A stretch of DNA of 64,000 bases. Source: Bemisia tabaci. Taxonomy: Eukaryota; Arthropoda; Insecta; Hemiptera; Aleyrodidae. Numbering within the stretch: position 1 is the first letter of the stretch; every line of letters begins with the position of its first letter. Both the position numbers and the translations under genes were made by a program. The notes beneath the pieces were generated by a model. That model made no database searches. It was given only the letters and a program-made list of their open reading frames with translations, and was not told where the DNA came from. The DNA is taken from assembly GCF_918797505.1 (NCBI RefSeq), contig NC_092795.1, positions 32,723,131 through 32,787,130 of the forward strand, in the 5' to 3' direction. This document shows, one piece after another, positions 1 through 13,700 of this stretch.

Positions 1-716
1 TCCCCGAAAGTAACCATCATTGTTTCATCAATGCCCTCGACCTTATCATAGTCAAGAAAATAAAAGGTCATCTATTTCATCTCACATAATCTCATATATA
101 ATATCGCATATAATCTAATGAGGAGAATCCTATTCTTCCTATAAGCCAATTAAAGTCAGTGGCAGCTTGATGGGAAGAAATCGGTGATGGACTCATAATA
201 TCTTGTCTTTGCGATTAATTAAATATGTAGTAGAAAATGAAGGAACATTTTAAAGTATACATCACTTTTACTGGAGATTTTTAACAAACCATGCATTATT
301 CTCTCGGAGGAAGAATATCCAAAGCTTTGTAAAGATGGGAAGGGGTGCAGGGACTGCAGGGGTCCAAGTATGAAAAACTGTTCATTTTTATAAGAGGGGA
401 GGGGCATTAAAAATTGATTGGACCACATTTAATTGAATCCTCATGCAAAGTGAAGGAGGGAAACTGGCTGATGTTGGACAGTATAGTGGTGTAGGTATTC
501 TGTTGTGTCGCAAACAGATGAAAAACAAAGGAACTCGCGATTAACCTCTTTACAAGTCCGCTTTTGCGCCCCCTTGTCAATAAGTTTCAACGTTTGCTCC
601 CTAGACTTTTGAATTTTGAGAATATTGATAAAGTGTCAAGCCATGAATTCTTTTACTTGACAATTTGTATACTTTGTATTACACTAAAGATCTAAAGTTA
701 AAATATCAATTTCAAG
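1..716 (+). other. Intersectin intron (3' part), no other gene
   Basis: AT-rich sequence with stop codons in all frames, ending in the acceptor TTTCAAG at 711-716. By domain order the upstream exons, with the start codon and EH1, lie to the left of the window. No conserved reading frame was recognised here. Confidence 0.7.
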
Positions 717-1747
717 GTATGTCACCAGTGACAGCAGCACCGTTGAGTGCTGGTTTAAGTGGTAGCGGTTTTGGCCTGAGTGATCTCTCTCTCATGAACG
801 GTGCTCTGCCAGCCAGTAACATACCTCAAGTATCTGGAGCCCCCTTGACATCAGTGCCAGGTGTTGTTTCGCCTCCAGGTGTGCAGCCAACTCCTCTGGC
901 TGGCTCTTTGGTCTCTCCTCCAGGCGTTCCTTTGGCCCCCACGAAAACTTCTCCGCCAGGTAAGTTGGTCCTCCTCTTGTCATTTTATTATTACTGTTAT
1001 CCTTATATTTGATTTTTCCAGTTCAAAAACGATCTAACTCTGAGGGGGAAAAGGTGCTAAAAACGAAAAGAACTGATGGGAGCTGACAGTTTTCCATGAT
1101 TTGAAAATATGTTTGGTGAATGTAGTTAAGCTATCATAGAGAGAGACTAAGAATCAGTGGTAAAAAAATATATGTTTTTCTTGCTTGGAACTAAAATGAT
1201 GCAAAACTTCAAACATGAGTCATTTTCGATCCGAACAAATTTCGCTAATTATGGGATATAATTTTTATTTTTTCTTAATTTTTTTTCTGCTTTAGAAAAG
1301 AATGGTTTGGTCTACGCCTTAAAACCATTTCCCTTCAAAATTGCTTCAAATATTTAGAATTGGGTCGCTCTCAAACCAAACATTTCATTCAAACGACAGA
1401 AATATGTTGTCAAAATCAAGTTTTCCAATGTATGAATGATGCTCCAAAGTTGGGGAAGTTATGCACTCCAGAACAATTTTTGACACTTTGGCTTCTGGCC
1501 TAGGTGAAAGTTTTTTGACAGAACGAGACTCGGTTCGGATAATTTTACCATCGTTTTATTTGTAGAACGAATTTTTTCTGTGATTGCATCGCAATTAAAT
1601 GATGAAACTGCAGAGACTTTGTATTGGTGGGAAAGGGAATATTAAATAGGTACTTGAGAATGTTGTTGGTCATTTTCATTGATGTTGCTTTTATTTTTTC
1701 TCAGGTGCTCCTGGAGTCCTCGAAAAGCTTAGTTCTTTGGATTCTCC
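717..1747 (+). CDS. ITSN1: Intersectin exons: EH1-EH2 linker
   Basis: Exons 717-959 and 1705-1747. The first begins with a split codon (two bases) and encodes a Ser/Gly/Pro-rich, low-complexity segment with [10 protein letters not shown] and repeated SPPGV motifs, as expected of the flexible linker between the two EH domains. The second is only 43 nt and encodes [10 protein letters not shown], a short conserved linker motif. Donors are G|GTAAG at 960 and CC|GTAAGT at 1748. There is no start codon signal here; the in-frame ATG at 719 belongs to the linker and is not the protein start. Confidence 0.85.
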
Positions 1748-4700
1748 GTAAGTAAAATAAAGATGTAAAAAACAATTTTAATAAAATGTCTATGGCCTAA
1801 TACAAAAAATTTGTACCTCGATGCGAGCCTGCAAAAATTTCAATGAATGAGAATGTCTAAATATGCTCTATTTTCAACAGGAAAAATTAATTATAACATG
1901 TCAATGCAATTTTGTTCAATTTTTCCAGAAGTTCAGTTTTTGTTTTTAGTGAAGAAAATTCACTAAAAATGTCTTCATAAACTGTTGGCTAATTTCTCTT
2001 TAAAAAGGTTAAATATGCACAGAGACTCGTGATGTAATCTGAGATATGAATTTTTCTACTTCAACCACAAATATCGTATTTCCTTTTACGTTTGAAAATA
2101 TGAACTCCTTAAAAAAATTAACCCTATTACTAGAGCAACATGTTTACAGCCACTAATGTCATTACTATATTTTGTAAAAATATTTAGTGCCATCGGAAAC
2201 AAAACTCAGAATTCAAGTGTTACAAGCAAAGTGGATTTGGAGATGTGAATTTAATTTCTCTTGCATTTTATTTTTTTACTCAGACCACCAGCAGTCCAAG
2301 CACCTGTGGAATGGTCAGTGCCACATGCCTCAAAGTTAAAATACACTCAACTTTTCAACACACATGACCGGACACGGTGCGGTTTTTTGTCCGGAGTTCA
2401 GGCAAGAGGCCTATTGGTCCAGTCTCAGTTGCCTCAAGCCGACCTAGCAAAGATCTGGGATCTCTCTGACATGGATTCTGACGGCCAATTATCCTGCGAT
2501 GAGTTTGTTCTGGCAATGCATCTCTGCGATTTAGCTAGGTCAAAACAGAAAATCCCTTCACCCCTTCCCATTGATCTCATTCCTCCTGCATTCCGAAGGC
2601 AGCGACAAAACAGTGTTTCTGCAAACAATGATGTACCAGACCCATTGGCTGGCATTAGTCAAAGTAAGTTGCTGTTTCTTGTCTACAAATAAAGTTTATT
2701 ACACGACCATCAAAAGACATGTTGGACATTTTGAGAATTTCTAAAATCATTAATGAGTATGAGATTAGCATCAATTGTTACATCATAATCAGTCTATTGC
2801 ACTAAATTTTTTACTAAAGAACTGCTATCCCTGGCTCATCTATGGAAGCACAGATCTCCATAAGGAAACTTAAGAACTTAACATATGTTGTTTCTAAAAT
2901 GAGCCAGTTATAACAGGTTTTTTTTTTGTAAAATGTATTTCTAGTCAAATTTCTGGTTTGTAAAAGAAATCATTGTAGGTCAAATCGGCCAAGAAAGCAA
3001 ACTCATCGTTCTGCAAGGAACTAAAGTTTAACTTTACAAGAGATCGATAGTTTATATAGCTTTTATCACTATTACCCGGGAAAAATTCTCATTTTCTCAC
3101 CCTCTGATCATGATTTAAGAGTCAATGTTCTCCCATTTTTTCTATGCTCCTCTAAATTTTCAGTTCTATTCTGATTTCAGCAACTTTCGAAGATAAAAGA
3201 AAAGAAAACTTTGAAAAAGGACAAGCCGAACTAGAGAGACGAAGGAAAGCCTTACTAGAAATTCAGCGAAAGGAACAAGAAGAACGGGAAAGAAAAGAAA
3301 GAGAAGAAGCAGAAAAGCGAGAAAAATTGCGGTAATTCTCCTTACTTTCAGTCTATATGCATGATTTATTTTTCCAATTTAGTCCACTAACTAACTAACT
3401 AATTACTCAAACGGTGATTCAAAATTTTTGTTCTTGCTTATTTTTTCAAGAATGGCTGTGCTAATGAAGAAGTTTTCCATTCCGCATTTGTGAGTTTTCC
3501 TTTGTTATATTACCCCATAGGAAAAGGCAACTTGTATATCTACATACATTTTTTCAAAACAATTACTCCAGGATACACAGTGTGTATCTCGAAAGAATGA
3601 AAAATGCTTATACTCAGATTTTCTTTTCATGATGTGCTCTGAAGTGAAGCAAGTCAGCATTCTGCCTTCAAATAGTCACAGTATGATCATGGAATGGCGA
3701 AGAAAAATGAATAAAATTTGAAGCCTTATATTTGATTTGTTTTCCCTCTAAAGAAGGATGTATATAGGGGAATTTTGCATTTTAGATATGCTTCAATGTA
3801 TTTTAGCCACCATATTGTCTTTTACCCATCTCAGGTCTGATTCTATCACCTCTCGCTACAGGTCCAACCACTTGTTAAAGCCTGAATGTCTGTTAAATTT
3901 TAACTGGAAATTCAGATTGTTAGTTCCAAAATGATTTTGAATTGTCATTTTGACCGTAAAATTCATCGTGTAAGCCCCAAAATTCCCAAAAATAGTGTTT
4001 AAAGTGTTCCTTCGATGAGATATCAAATTTCATCAAAGGATGTTAAACAGCCCTCAGAATTGTGATTTATTTTTCTTTTAGATTGGAGCAGGAAAGAAAG
4101 CGACAGGAAGAGTTTGAAAAACAAATGCAAAGACAGAGAGAAATAGAGGAAGCCAAAGAGGAAGAAAGGAGGCGAGCCCTAGAACAAAAAGAAGCAGCCA
4201 GGCGGTAAATATAATTTTATTTTATCCATAAAAAGTTGCTAATCTTGACTGACTACAAGATAAAGAACCCTACCGCACCGAGATAAAATTTTATGTTCAA
4301 GCGTTTTTCGTCGAGGTGAGTTGAAAAATCACAATTTGATTTTCAATGGAACTTGCTGTGTAGTATTTCCAAGATAGAGTTGAGAGTGGTCTAAGTAAAT
4401 ACTGCACTGATATCGGGTGTGAAGTTTTGTAGTAATCTGCCAATTTTGAGCTCGGAACATGACATAAAAATTTTTACGTAACTTCCCTCAGCAACACGGC
4501 TGTTGGATGATCTTGAAATTCTATTCTTATTTTTTATTTTTTCACTTTTTATTTTAGCTTTATGAAAAGACAGAAGATTATGAAAAAAAATTAAAATGTT
4601 TTTTGCTAAACCCTACTTTCACAATTAATTTACTTTTAGTTGAAATTAGTTAAATGTGTCTTTATGTTGAATTTTGCAGTGAAATGGAACGGCAAAGGCA

Positions 4701-7700
4701 ACTCGAGTGGGAAAAGCAACGAATCCAAGAATTAGAACAACAGAGACAAAAAGAACAAGAGGCTGTCCTCCGCATGAAAGCCAAGAATCAAAATCTCACC
4801 ATTGAACTGCAGCAACTGGTAAGATCACTATTTAATCTTGTCTCTCAGTAAAATGTGCCAATCTGATATGAATCATGAAGTAGAAAATATTTGATTTGGG
4901 GGCTCAGAATCTTCTTTACTTCCACAATTTAAAATAATTAAGAAAAGTTCTCAGAAGTTGAAAAGTATAAGCCTCTTAAATGCTCAACAATCAAGGTTTA
5001 TCTCACTGGCACGTGAACTTTCTTTCATCAGTAACGTTTCAGTTGCGTCAAGGGACAATCATTAGCAACTAATCAGATGTTGATGATGGTGTGCTGCGCA
5101 ACTGAAACGCGTCAAATGATAGAAAGTCCGCCTGCAAGTGAGTTAAACCTTAATTTTTATGAACATCATATTCCTATGCGAACCCAATCTTTGTTTTGAG
5201 TCTCTATTATGCTCTAATGTAGCAGCTATTTATTTGATATTTTTCTCCACAGTCGTTTTTTTTATTGATGAATTCCATTAAACTTGCTTTCTTTGCTGTT
5301 AACAGAATGACAAAGTCAGAGAACTTTCTCGGAAAATTGGCGATACAAGAGCAGGTGTAACAGGTGTAAAAACAACAATTGATGGAATGCGCACGACTCG
5401 AGACACGCAAATGAACGAAATGTCAACATTGAAGGCCAAGCTGAAAGATCAAAACCAACGACTGATAGTTTTGAGTCAAGAGAAGTTACGACTAGAAGCT
5501 AAAAATAAATTAAATCAATCCAGCACAGATGCAGCCGCGCAGGAACAAGCAAAAATCGCTCTGAATAACAAACAAATTGCTTTGAAACAACTGCGTGAGA
5601 AACTGGAGGAAATGGAAAAAGAAGTGAGTTTTCGTTATTGTATGTCTAAAGTATTGTATGCCTCTAAAAGGAAGTTCTTCCTGGTCATAGAGAGAAGAAA
5701 ATAACTTCTGAATCATATACTTATCAGTCTAGAAAATAAAAATTGAAATTATGATTTTTCGATCAAGTTTATTTTATTTTATTTTATATTTGCCTTTACA
5801 GTGTGAAAATAAGCTTCCAGCATGAAAAGCTGCAGAGTTTGGGCTTTGCTTGGTACCAAAATGGTTTTTTACATAGAGAAATGACTAATTGATAAGAATT
5901 AGGTTATTTAATATAGAGGATAAAGTATGTAGAATTCAATCAAGTAAAACTGTATGACAAAATTTTGTAAGAAAAGTTGAATCCTTTACGCAGAAAAAAC
6001 TGTCTGTTAACAAGATGACAATTTGAAAAGTAATTTTTATCTCAAAAATTGCTGTGAATGTGGCCAGACGCAAAATGATATTTCTGTTACTGCATTGAGA
6101 TGCACATAATTATGGCATTTTTCTTTCTTTCCATCTGAAAGTACTTTGTATTAAGGCTATAAATCAGCTTCACTCAAAAATGACTATTTCTGGATTGTGT
6201 CAGTGATATGTCAAGTACAATCGGAAAAGGTACTTTGCTTTTATTTTATCTGAGTTGGTCTATTAACGAAATCTGTTGGGTCATTGCTTTCAATTTCTAA
6301 TTTCTTTCTCACTGCACCAATGAATGTAGAATTGGCCTCGTAATCAGCTGTTTGTTGGAATGAATTGAAAGTGCACCTTAGTTTCTAAAGTTGTTGAAAG
6401 CAGTTTCTGTGTTTTTTCATTTTCCAATAGCCTAGTTAGCCTATCGTTTTATTTTTCAGGTAAAGAGCAAGGAAGAAGACATCAACAACAACAATACTCA
6501 ACTTAGCGAATTAAAAGACCAGTTACGTAGTCTCATAGCAGAATGCGAAGATCTCTTTATTGTTTACGACGAAAAAAGAAACAAGGTAGGCAGTAATATT
6601 GTGTAGTATTTGCGATGGCAGGATAGCTATGTAATTTGAAGGTGATGAGAGTGCTAAAATTTCAGAACCAATGACCTTCCAATTACAAAACCGAGAAATC
6701 ACTCTTCTTATTTGCCGTGCATTCTTTATTTTTTAGGAAAAAAATCGAATCTAAACAATCAAAATTTGCTTAGAATGATCAAGAAATAATAAAAAAAAAA
6801 TCAAAGAATATTTCAAGGTGTAATGTATATTTGTTTTCTCTAATAAATACCTAATGCAAAAATTAAATAATGTGAAGCTTAGAGAAAAAGTGACTTGCAA
6901 AATACAATGTAACCATCTTACCATGGAGATTGGCTGATTTCATGTGTAAAATTTGTTTTAAAAATCTTGATGCTTAGATACATTCTCTATCTCCCCAAAT
7001 TTAATCTATCAGTAGAATGTGTATCATACTTGTGCTGCATTTTTAATAAGAGCTCTGTACCGTTGATGCCATCCTGTTTCTTGAGTTCGCGTCTCATTGA
7101 GAGAAATATTTACGTATTCAACATTTTATCCTTGCAGTTGAACAGGATTTTTCTGAAAAGACTTCAGTTCAGATGTACTGACATCGTTTATACTGCTTTT
7201 TTAATGCACCGCAATCTCAATAAAATTCTAAACTGAAACAGCGAACCCGATCATTTAAATTAGACTATGGAGTTGTTCAAGAGTTTGAACAAATAACAAA
7301 AATGATTTTAGAAAATCTAGACTTTCGCCCTTTCAGAAAAATATGATTTAGTTTTGATTTGTGTACCTGAGAAATCATTGTGGAATGTTCCTTACAGGTT
7401 TTAGAGCTTAAAGGAAATCGCATGAAATCTTACAACTGGAGCACCGATGCTGCATGGGATTCGGCTCCTACAACATGGTCAGAAGATACCACCGTCGAAG
7501 GTAATATTTCCTCTTTTTCTGCTGATTTTATTCTTCCAGGAAAGATGGATTTGTTTTCATTGCAATACATTTGATTAATCTTTAAATATTAGCCAGAACT
7601 AGTGGAGTAGTGGAATAGTATTTCGAAGCCATTATCCTGTCATAGATATATCATGTTTTCAAAATGTGTTAGCACTCCCAGAGAGTATCAATACTTTACT

Positions 7701-10700
7701 CATTGTGTTCTTGATCTCCTAACTTTTTTTAGCTTCCCATAGAGTGTGCTACTGTGTATTATTAACCTTGGCATCCTTGTGGGTACTTTATTCTTAAATC
7801 AAGTGTAAGTAGTTGATTTCAAAAATAACTATCAGTATTGACAAAATCAATTTTTTCTGATGTTTGCCTGAAAATTTGGTTTCTCTCTGATACGGGAAGT
7901 CCCACGTATGAAAAATCATCAAATTTTAAAATTTGTTTGCCTTAAATTTTGAAAATTTGAACGGTCAAGGAAAACATGTCTGCCAGTTCTGAAGTGGCGT
8001 ATAAAAGTTTGTCAAGTTTTTATACATATTTTTTTTTCCCCCCATTTCTGCCACCTTTTGTATGAATTGAATACATTTGCTTCTCTATAAGCGTTGTATA
8101 TTTTGACTTTTTGCAGTAAGCAACTACAGAAAATACAGAGCTCTCTACGAATTCGTTGCCAGAAATGGAGATGAGCTCTCTTTCCAACCAGGTGATGTCA
8201 TAATGGTAAGTAAAGTGAATACTCTCAAAAGTTCCGGCATCCTCTAGGATAATCTTTAGTTTCATAGGAAGTAGGAAGGATATTGATACCCTTGGAAATA
8301 AACTGCCACATTTCTGTTTAAAATCTCAATTAATCACCAAAAGTGAGTGTATAGCGGCCAATGACTTTACCTGTGCCTGAAAAAAGAGTGCATAGAGAGT
8401 TTGTAGAGTTTTTTTACGTGTAGTTATGTACAGAATCTGTCCAGTTTTACCCTGTATACAAAGTTTTATAGGGCCGCAGGCCCACAAGCTGGAGGTGAGG
8501 TTTTTGGGTGATTGGCTATTATTTTGAAGTAAGATAATCTTATGTTTTCAGACAAATCTACCTTCAAGAAGTGAATTAATTCTGATACAAAGTGAACGAT
8601 GCTGAAATTATTATCAGTCAACAATGAGTGAGGCGAAAATTATTAGTATGTTGTCAAAAACCACATCTTTTATTGTGGTAAGCGCAATGAAGCACTTGAT
8701 AATTTTAAATGTCTTTTTGCAGGTACCAATTAGTCAAAACGCCGAACCAGGATGGCTGGCAGGAGAATTGCGGGGTCAAACAGGATGGTTCCCTGAATCT
8801 TACGTGGAGCCTCTAGAAGCCAATGACAGTTATTCAACAGCCAACGGGCATACTGATGATGCTGTTACTCTCAATCGACCACTCGAGTAAGATATAAGTC
8901 CTTCCAAGATAAAACACTTTCATCTCTGTAAATTCCTTTCTTTCCTTTTAACTGATAGATTAAAATGAAGTAACTCAGACTATGAATTATATACCACCCC
9001 ACCCCTCACAGAGGTATCTTCTCAATTCTGGGAATGAAAGTAGGAGAAATAAAATAGAACAGTAGTTGTTTCGGAAATCAGTGTGAATGCAGTACAAAAT
9101 TTAGAGAAATTTCATGCTAGATAAATGATGTTATTTTCTACATCATTTTTAGTTGTGTTTTGTTCGAAACAACAAAATGTTTCTGTATTTTTCTTGTTTT
9201 TTTATGCGATTCTGAACAACCAATGAGAGAGCAACTTCCAAGTTTAGGTTAGAAACCAGCGCTACTTTTTTGAACAGCATAAAAACGACTTGCTTTGAGC
9301 ACGTTGCAGTTGTTGTACAACAATGTTGCGGTAGGGGTTCCCAAATTTTTGTGCGCGAAAATAAGCCCCGCCTCCACAATACAAAACAACTGCGAACAAA
9401 ATGCGATTGTTGCTTGTTTTCACAACATGTTGCGAGTGTTACCTCCGAACAAAATACAACTTTTTGTACGACCCTTTGAGCATGAGAGGTTTTATGATTG
9501 GATCTTTTGGATTGGATCGAGTTGGATCTATTTAGAGTTTAAATTTGATGTTGAGATATTGACGAGCTGGAAAGTGAATTTCTGAGTACTATACTATATT
9601 TTTGTTTGGCGATATGGTTTCATAACTGAGGTTTGCAAAGCTAAAATTCAAAATTTGAAGTTACCTAGCTTTTTTCTTTTCTTTTTGTAAACAATGTTGC
9701 AAAAACGGGTGTTTTGTTTTGTTGTCACAAGTTTGATCAGCATTGGTTTTGACAGGGGCATTGCGGAAGTACCCGAGAATTTATCCGATGCGGGCTCCGG
9801 AATTGAAGCTGCTGAAGGGGCTCCTCCAATTCAAAACGAAGATGCAAACCCCATCATTGGCTTGGGCACCGCTGTCAACCTCAAAGCAGAGGCTCTGTAC
9901 ACATTCATAGCACGCAAGAATACTCATTTGAATTTCAATAAGGGTGACATCATCGCAGTCTCTGAAAATCAGGTATACATCATTTGACATAGTTTAGACT
10001 TTTAGGTGGGGAAAGACTGTGAAGTAAGAAAGTTTGATCTTCTAACTTCGTAGATTTCAAATTTAACGCTGAAAAACTCAAAATTAAAGTATTACAGTGG
10101 AGCCCGTATATAACGAAGTTCACGGTTCTCAGAAAAACTTCGTTATATCCGGAACTTCGTTAAAAGCGGACTCTGTGGGAAAATTCGGGAAAAATTACAC
10201 AAAAAAAATTGCAAATATACAGATTCAATACTTGTATATTTTGATCAAAAATACACAATCTGCTCTCTGGGCGAGTTCCGCTCGCTTGCGGTAAAACATG
10301 TGACAGTCGCGGAGTCACGAAGTTACGAATAAAAGAGAATGAGCGATAACGAAGTGAGCGCTCACTGCGCAGCCCGCCGTGCATGTCTCACACCGCACTC
10401 TCTCACGGAAAGTCTCCCCCTTCCCCTCCATCGCAGACGCGTGCAAGTGTGAGAGAGTGCAGTGTGAGACATGCGCGGCGAGCTGCGCAGTGAGCGCTCA
10501 CTTCGTTATCGCTCATTCTCTTTTATTCGTAACTTCGTGACTCCGCGACTGTCACATGTTTTACCGCAAGCGAGCGGAACTCGCCCAGAGAGCAGAAAAT
10601 ACCGAACACAATAGCGGAAATGGCGGCAAATTACTTCGTTATATGCGAGGTGCCGCCGCCGAGACTTCGTTAAAAGCGGGCTTTTTTATTATTGAGTGTA

Positions 10701-13700
10701 TAGGGAGGTTCTAGGGGAATGAAAATTACTTCGTTATATCCGAAACTTCGTTAAAAGCGGGTTCGTTATATACGGGCTCCACTGTAGTTTTACTGCCCTC
10801 AGGAGTGCTTTACAGAGTTCATTGAATTCCTTCCAGAAATGCTAGGAGACGTTCGGTGCTATGCTAGCCGACACGCCATAGTATATCAAAAGGTTTCCTC
10901 TCGCATCTAAGGTGAACTGTGAATGTCTGTGAAGGAGATCCGGAGAGAGAGTGTTTAATCAAGACAATTTTCTTAGGAAATGATTATATTCTGCAATTTG
11001 GATTTATGCCGTAAATCCCTTTTCAGGAGAGGAGTTATGAGAAAAAATCAAACATTTTTAACACTCACTCGCTTTTTTCATCAACTTTTTGTTACTTTAT
11101 TTCTAGCAGATTCAAGGGAAGTTGAATTAAGCTTTTAAAGACAATTCGTTTTCTCCATTTTCAATATTTCAATAGTTTTTTCTCATAATAACCAAAATGT
11201 TGAATTAAAAAAAATTTTGTCATAATAAAATATAATGGATAATGTTTTTCCAAAAGTGCTGAAGAAAGCAGGAATTAATCCAGTTACTTGAAAAAATTCG
11301 AAGGGCTGTATTTTTAGGGAGAATCCTTTCACTGTCACTTGTTTCATCATTTTGTGGTTAAGGAAACCTTCTTGCGCAGCTTACCTAAAACTGACAAGGC
11401 CCCATAGTACAGACGAGAATTTGTTTAACTTCCCAGAATATTCTGAGATTAAAGCAGGGCTCAAATACTCAGTTGATATGATGTAAGTTAAGTAGTGTTT
11501 TGTATAATTTTCAGGATTCCTGGTGGTACGGGGAGTGTAACGGTCAGTCCGGATGGTTCCCTAAGAATTATGTTAAAGCAATTCCAGAAGCAGTTGAACC
11601 TGTTGCTGTTGATTATGGCACCGCTGACTCGGGACTCCAAGGTATATATTAAAATGTGACTCAAGTAAATAAATAAGTTCGATTCTGAATATATGAATAC
11701 ATCACATATTGTGAAGAGATTTACGATGAAGCTTAGTGGTTTGAATAAAAATTTCATGACTATTATCGCTCGATTAAAATTCCAATCAAACTTTATGATT
11801 CTGTGAAATTGGCAGTATTTTTCTGAATATCCCAGTAAAAGTGTTTACGCTGGCTTCAGCAAGAAAGTATTGTGCGATCCTCGCACCATGATGGGGGGTG
11901 AAGCCCCTCATATGCCGGCCCTCGTGCCAAGCATAAGTTGGCCGGAGGCCATTTTTTAACTTTTGGATCTATTATGTAGTATTTTTCAAGTCATGAATGG
12001 AAGCCATTTATTTGGTTGGATGAAAAATTCAAAACAAAGCAATGAATCATCTTACAAAAAAAGTTTAAATTTGTCACACTACTGAGTCTATGCAGTCTAT
12101 CATAGAATTGTCAATGTATCTGAAAATTAATGACAATTGATAGCCTCAAGCCCCAGCATTGGTTCAGAAATAGCGCAGCGCAGCACTCAGAGCCGTTAGT
12201 CAATGAAGAAATAGAAATAAGTTGCTAATTTCTAGCGGTGTATATTATAAATGCTGACTTATTCAATTTTTAGCATCCCACAATAATTATATTGATAGGT
12301 GACTTTAAAGTTAAGAGAATTTCGATTTATTGTTGCGCTACAGTCTGGTAACACTATTGTGCTTCAAAGCGGAAAGTCAATGCGTCAAACAGTCAAGTTT
12401 ACAAGATGAATTTCAAAAATGTTTATCTTGCAAAACATACAAAACATATAAAGTTTGTAATCTTGAACAATAAAGTCGTGGAATTTCTGTCAACAAACTT
12501 GTGCTACAGTCAAGTGTTTTCTCATTTCAGAATATTATATTGCCGTTTATCCATATCAGTCAGTGGAAGTCGGCGACTTAAGCTTTAATCAAGACGAGAT
12601 TATTCTAGTGACAAAGAAGGAGGGAGACTGGTGGACTGGCACCATTGATGACCGCACGGGAATTTTCCCATCCAACTATGTTCAGAAATACGAAGCCCCA
12701 CCTGAGGTAATGTCCAGGCCGTTCATCAATCTTTGCAATCTTTTTCAATTTTATTAGAAGTAAATTTGTGAAGATACTACTATGATACCTATCCAAGTGA
12801 ATTTCTGATCCGTCCACAAGCTCTCAGATCGATACTTCCAAGGGACGTTTTGTAAGGGAGGTTGTAAGGCACTGTTGTCAACTTTTTCCCAGCGCAATTG
12901 CATAGCCTTTTCTCTAATATTGAATTGTTAGAGACCTTACTTTTGATATATCATCTGTATTTTAATCCATTTCATCATGAGAAGATAGGAAAAAAATTCA
13001 GCTCAATTTTTACGGCAAGTACACTGAACTGGTGAATTGTAAGAAGCAAGTATTCTCTAAGGTCGGTGTAATTTTTAATGTGAATTGGATGAAAGTTTTC
13101 TCTTTTAAAGAATGTTAGCCTCCTATCTCAATTTATTATTCATGTATTGAGTGTCTCATTAAAATGGGACAAGTTGCATAACTGTTGTTCTCTGCGTTTT
13201 CAGGTGAAACCTGTCACATCAAGCTCACCAATGCCAGACAGTTACTCAGCAGCACCAACAACAACCCCACCAATCCTCTCACAACTTGAACCTCAGGTAA
13301 AATTTTATCCAGGCAGTGACCTCATCTTTTAAAGGTCAAATAAGTATCTAGGCATGTCAATTGTTTCGATTTTACTAATAAGTGAGGTTACATTTTTAGA
13401 TGAAAAGTCGTACGTGAACGAAACAGATAGTAAAATTCAAGTAGTAGACAACATTTGTTACTAAAAATGTGTGGAAAGAACATGAAAAGAAATAAAAACA
13501 CATTATTACAGCTGATAAAAATGTTCTACCCAGTTGATTTCCTAAGCTAGAAAGCTGTATCCTCAGATTTTGTCAAAATATGGACGCAATTCCGTGTCTA
13601 AAGAAACAGCCTTCTGTTTATTTTTGAGCAAATTAAAAATAAATTCGTATTTATATGTAAAAATATAAGTGATAAATTATTCGTGCACAGTTTCACGTTT

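Noticed and set aside
665..716. Upstream ATG at 665 as an intersectin start
   Set aside because: The residues before 717 are intronic, and the linker exon must be preceded by EH1; the good acceptor at 715-716 explains the frame.
9149..9585. Overlapping open frames of 69-96 codons on both strands upstream of SH3B
   Set aside because: They lie in an intron, overlap each other in several frames and show no conserved motif; possible old repeat sequence.
10097..10384. Open frames inside the palindromic element
   Set aside because: Mirror-image by-products of the inverted repeat, with no transposase signature.
11870..11960. GC-richer stretch with tRNA-like look (GCGATCCTCGCAC)
   Set aside because: No cloverleaf, A box or B box could be assembled; perhaps a repeat fragment.
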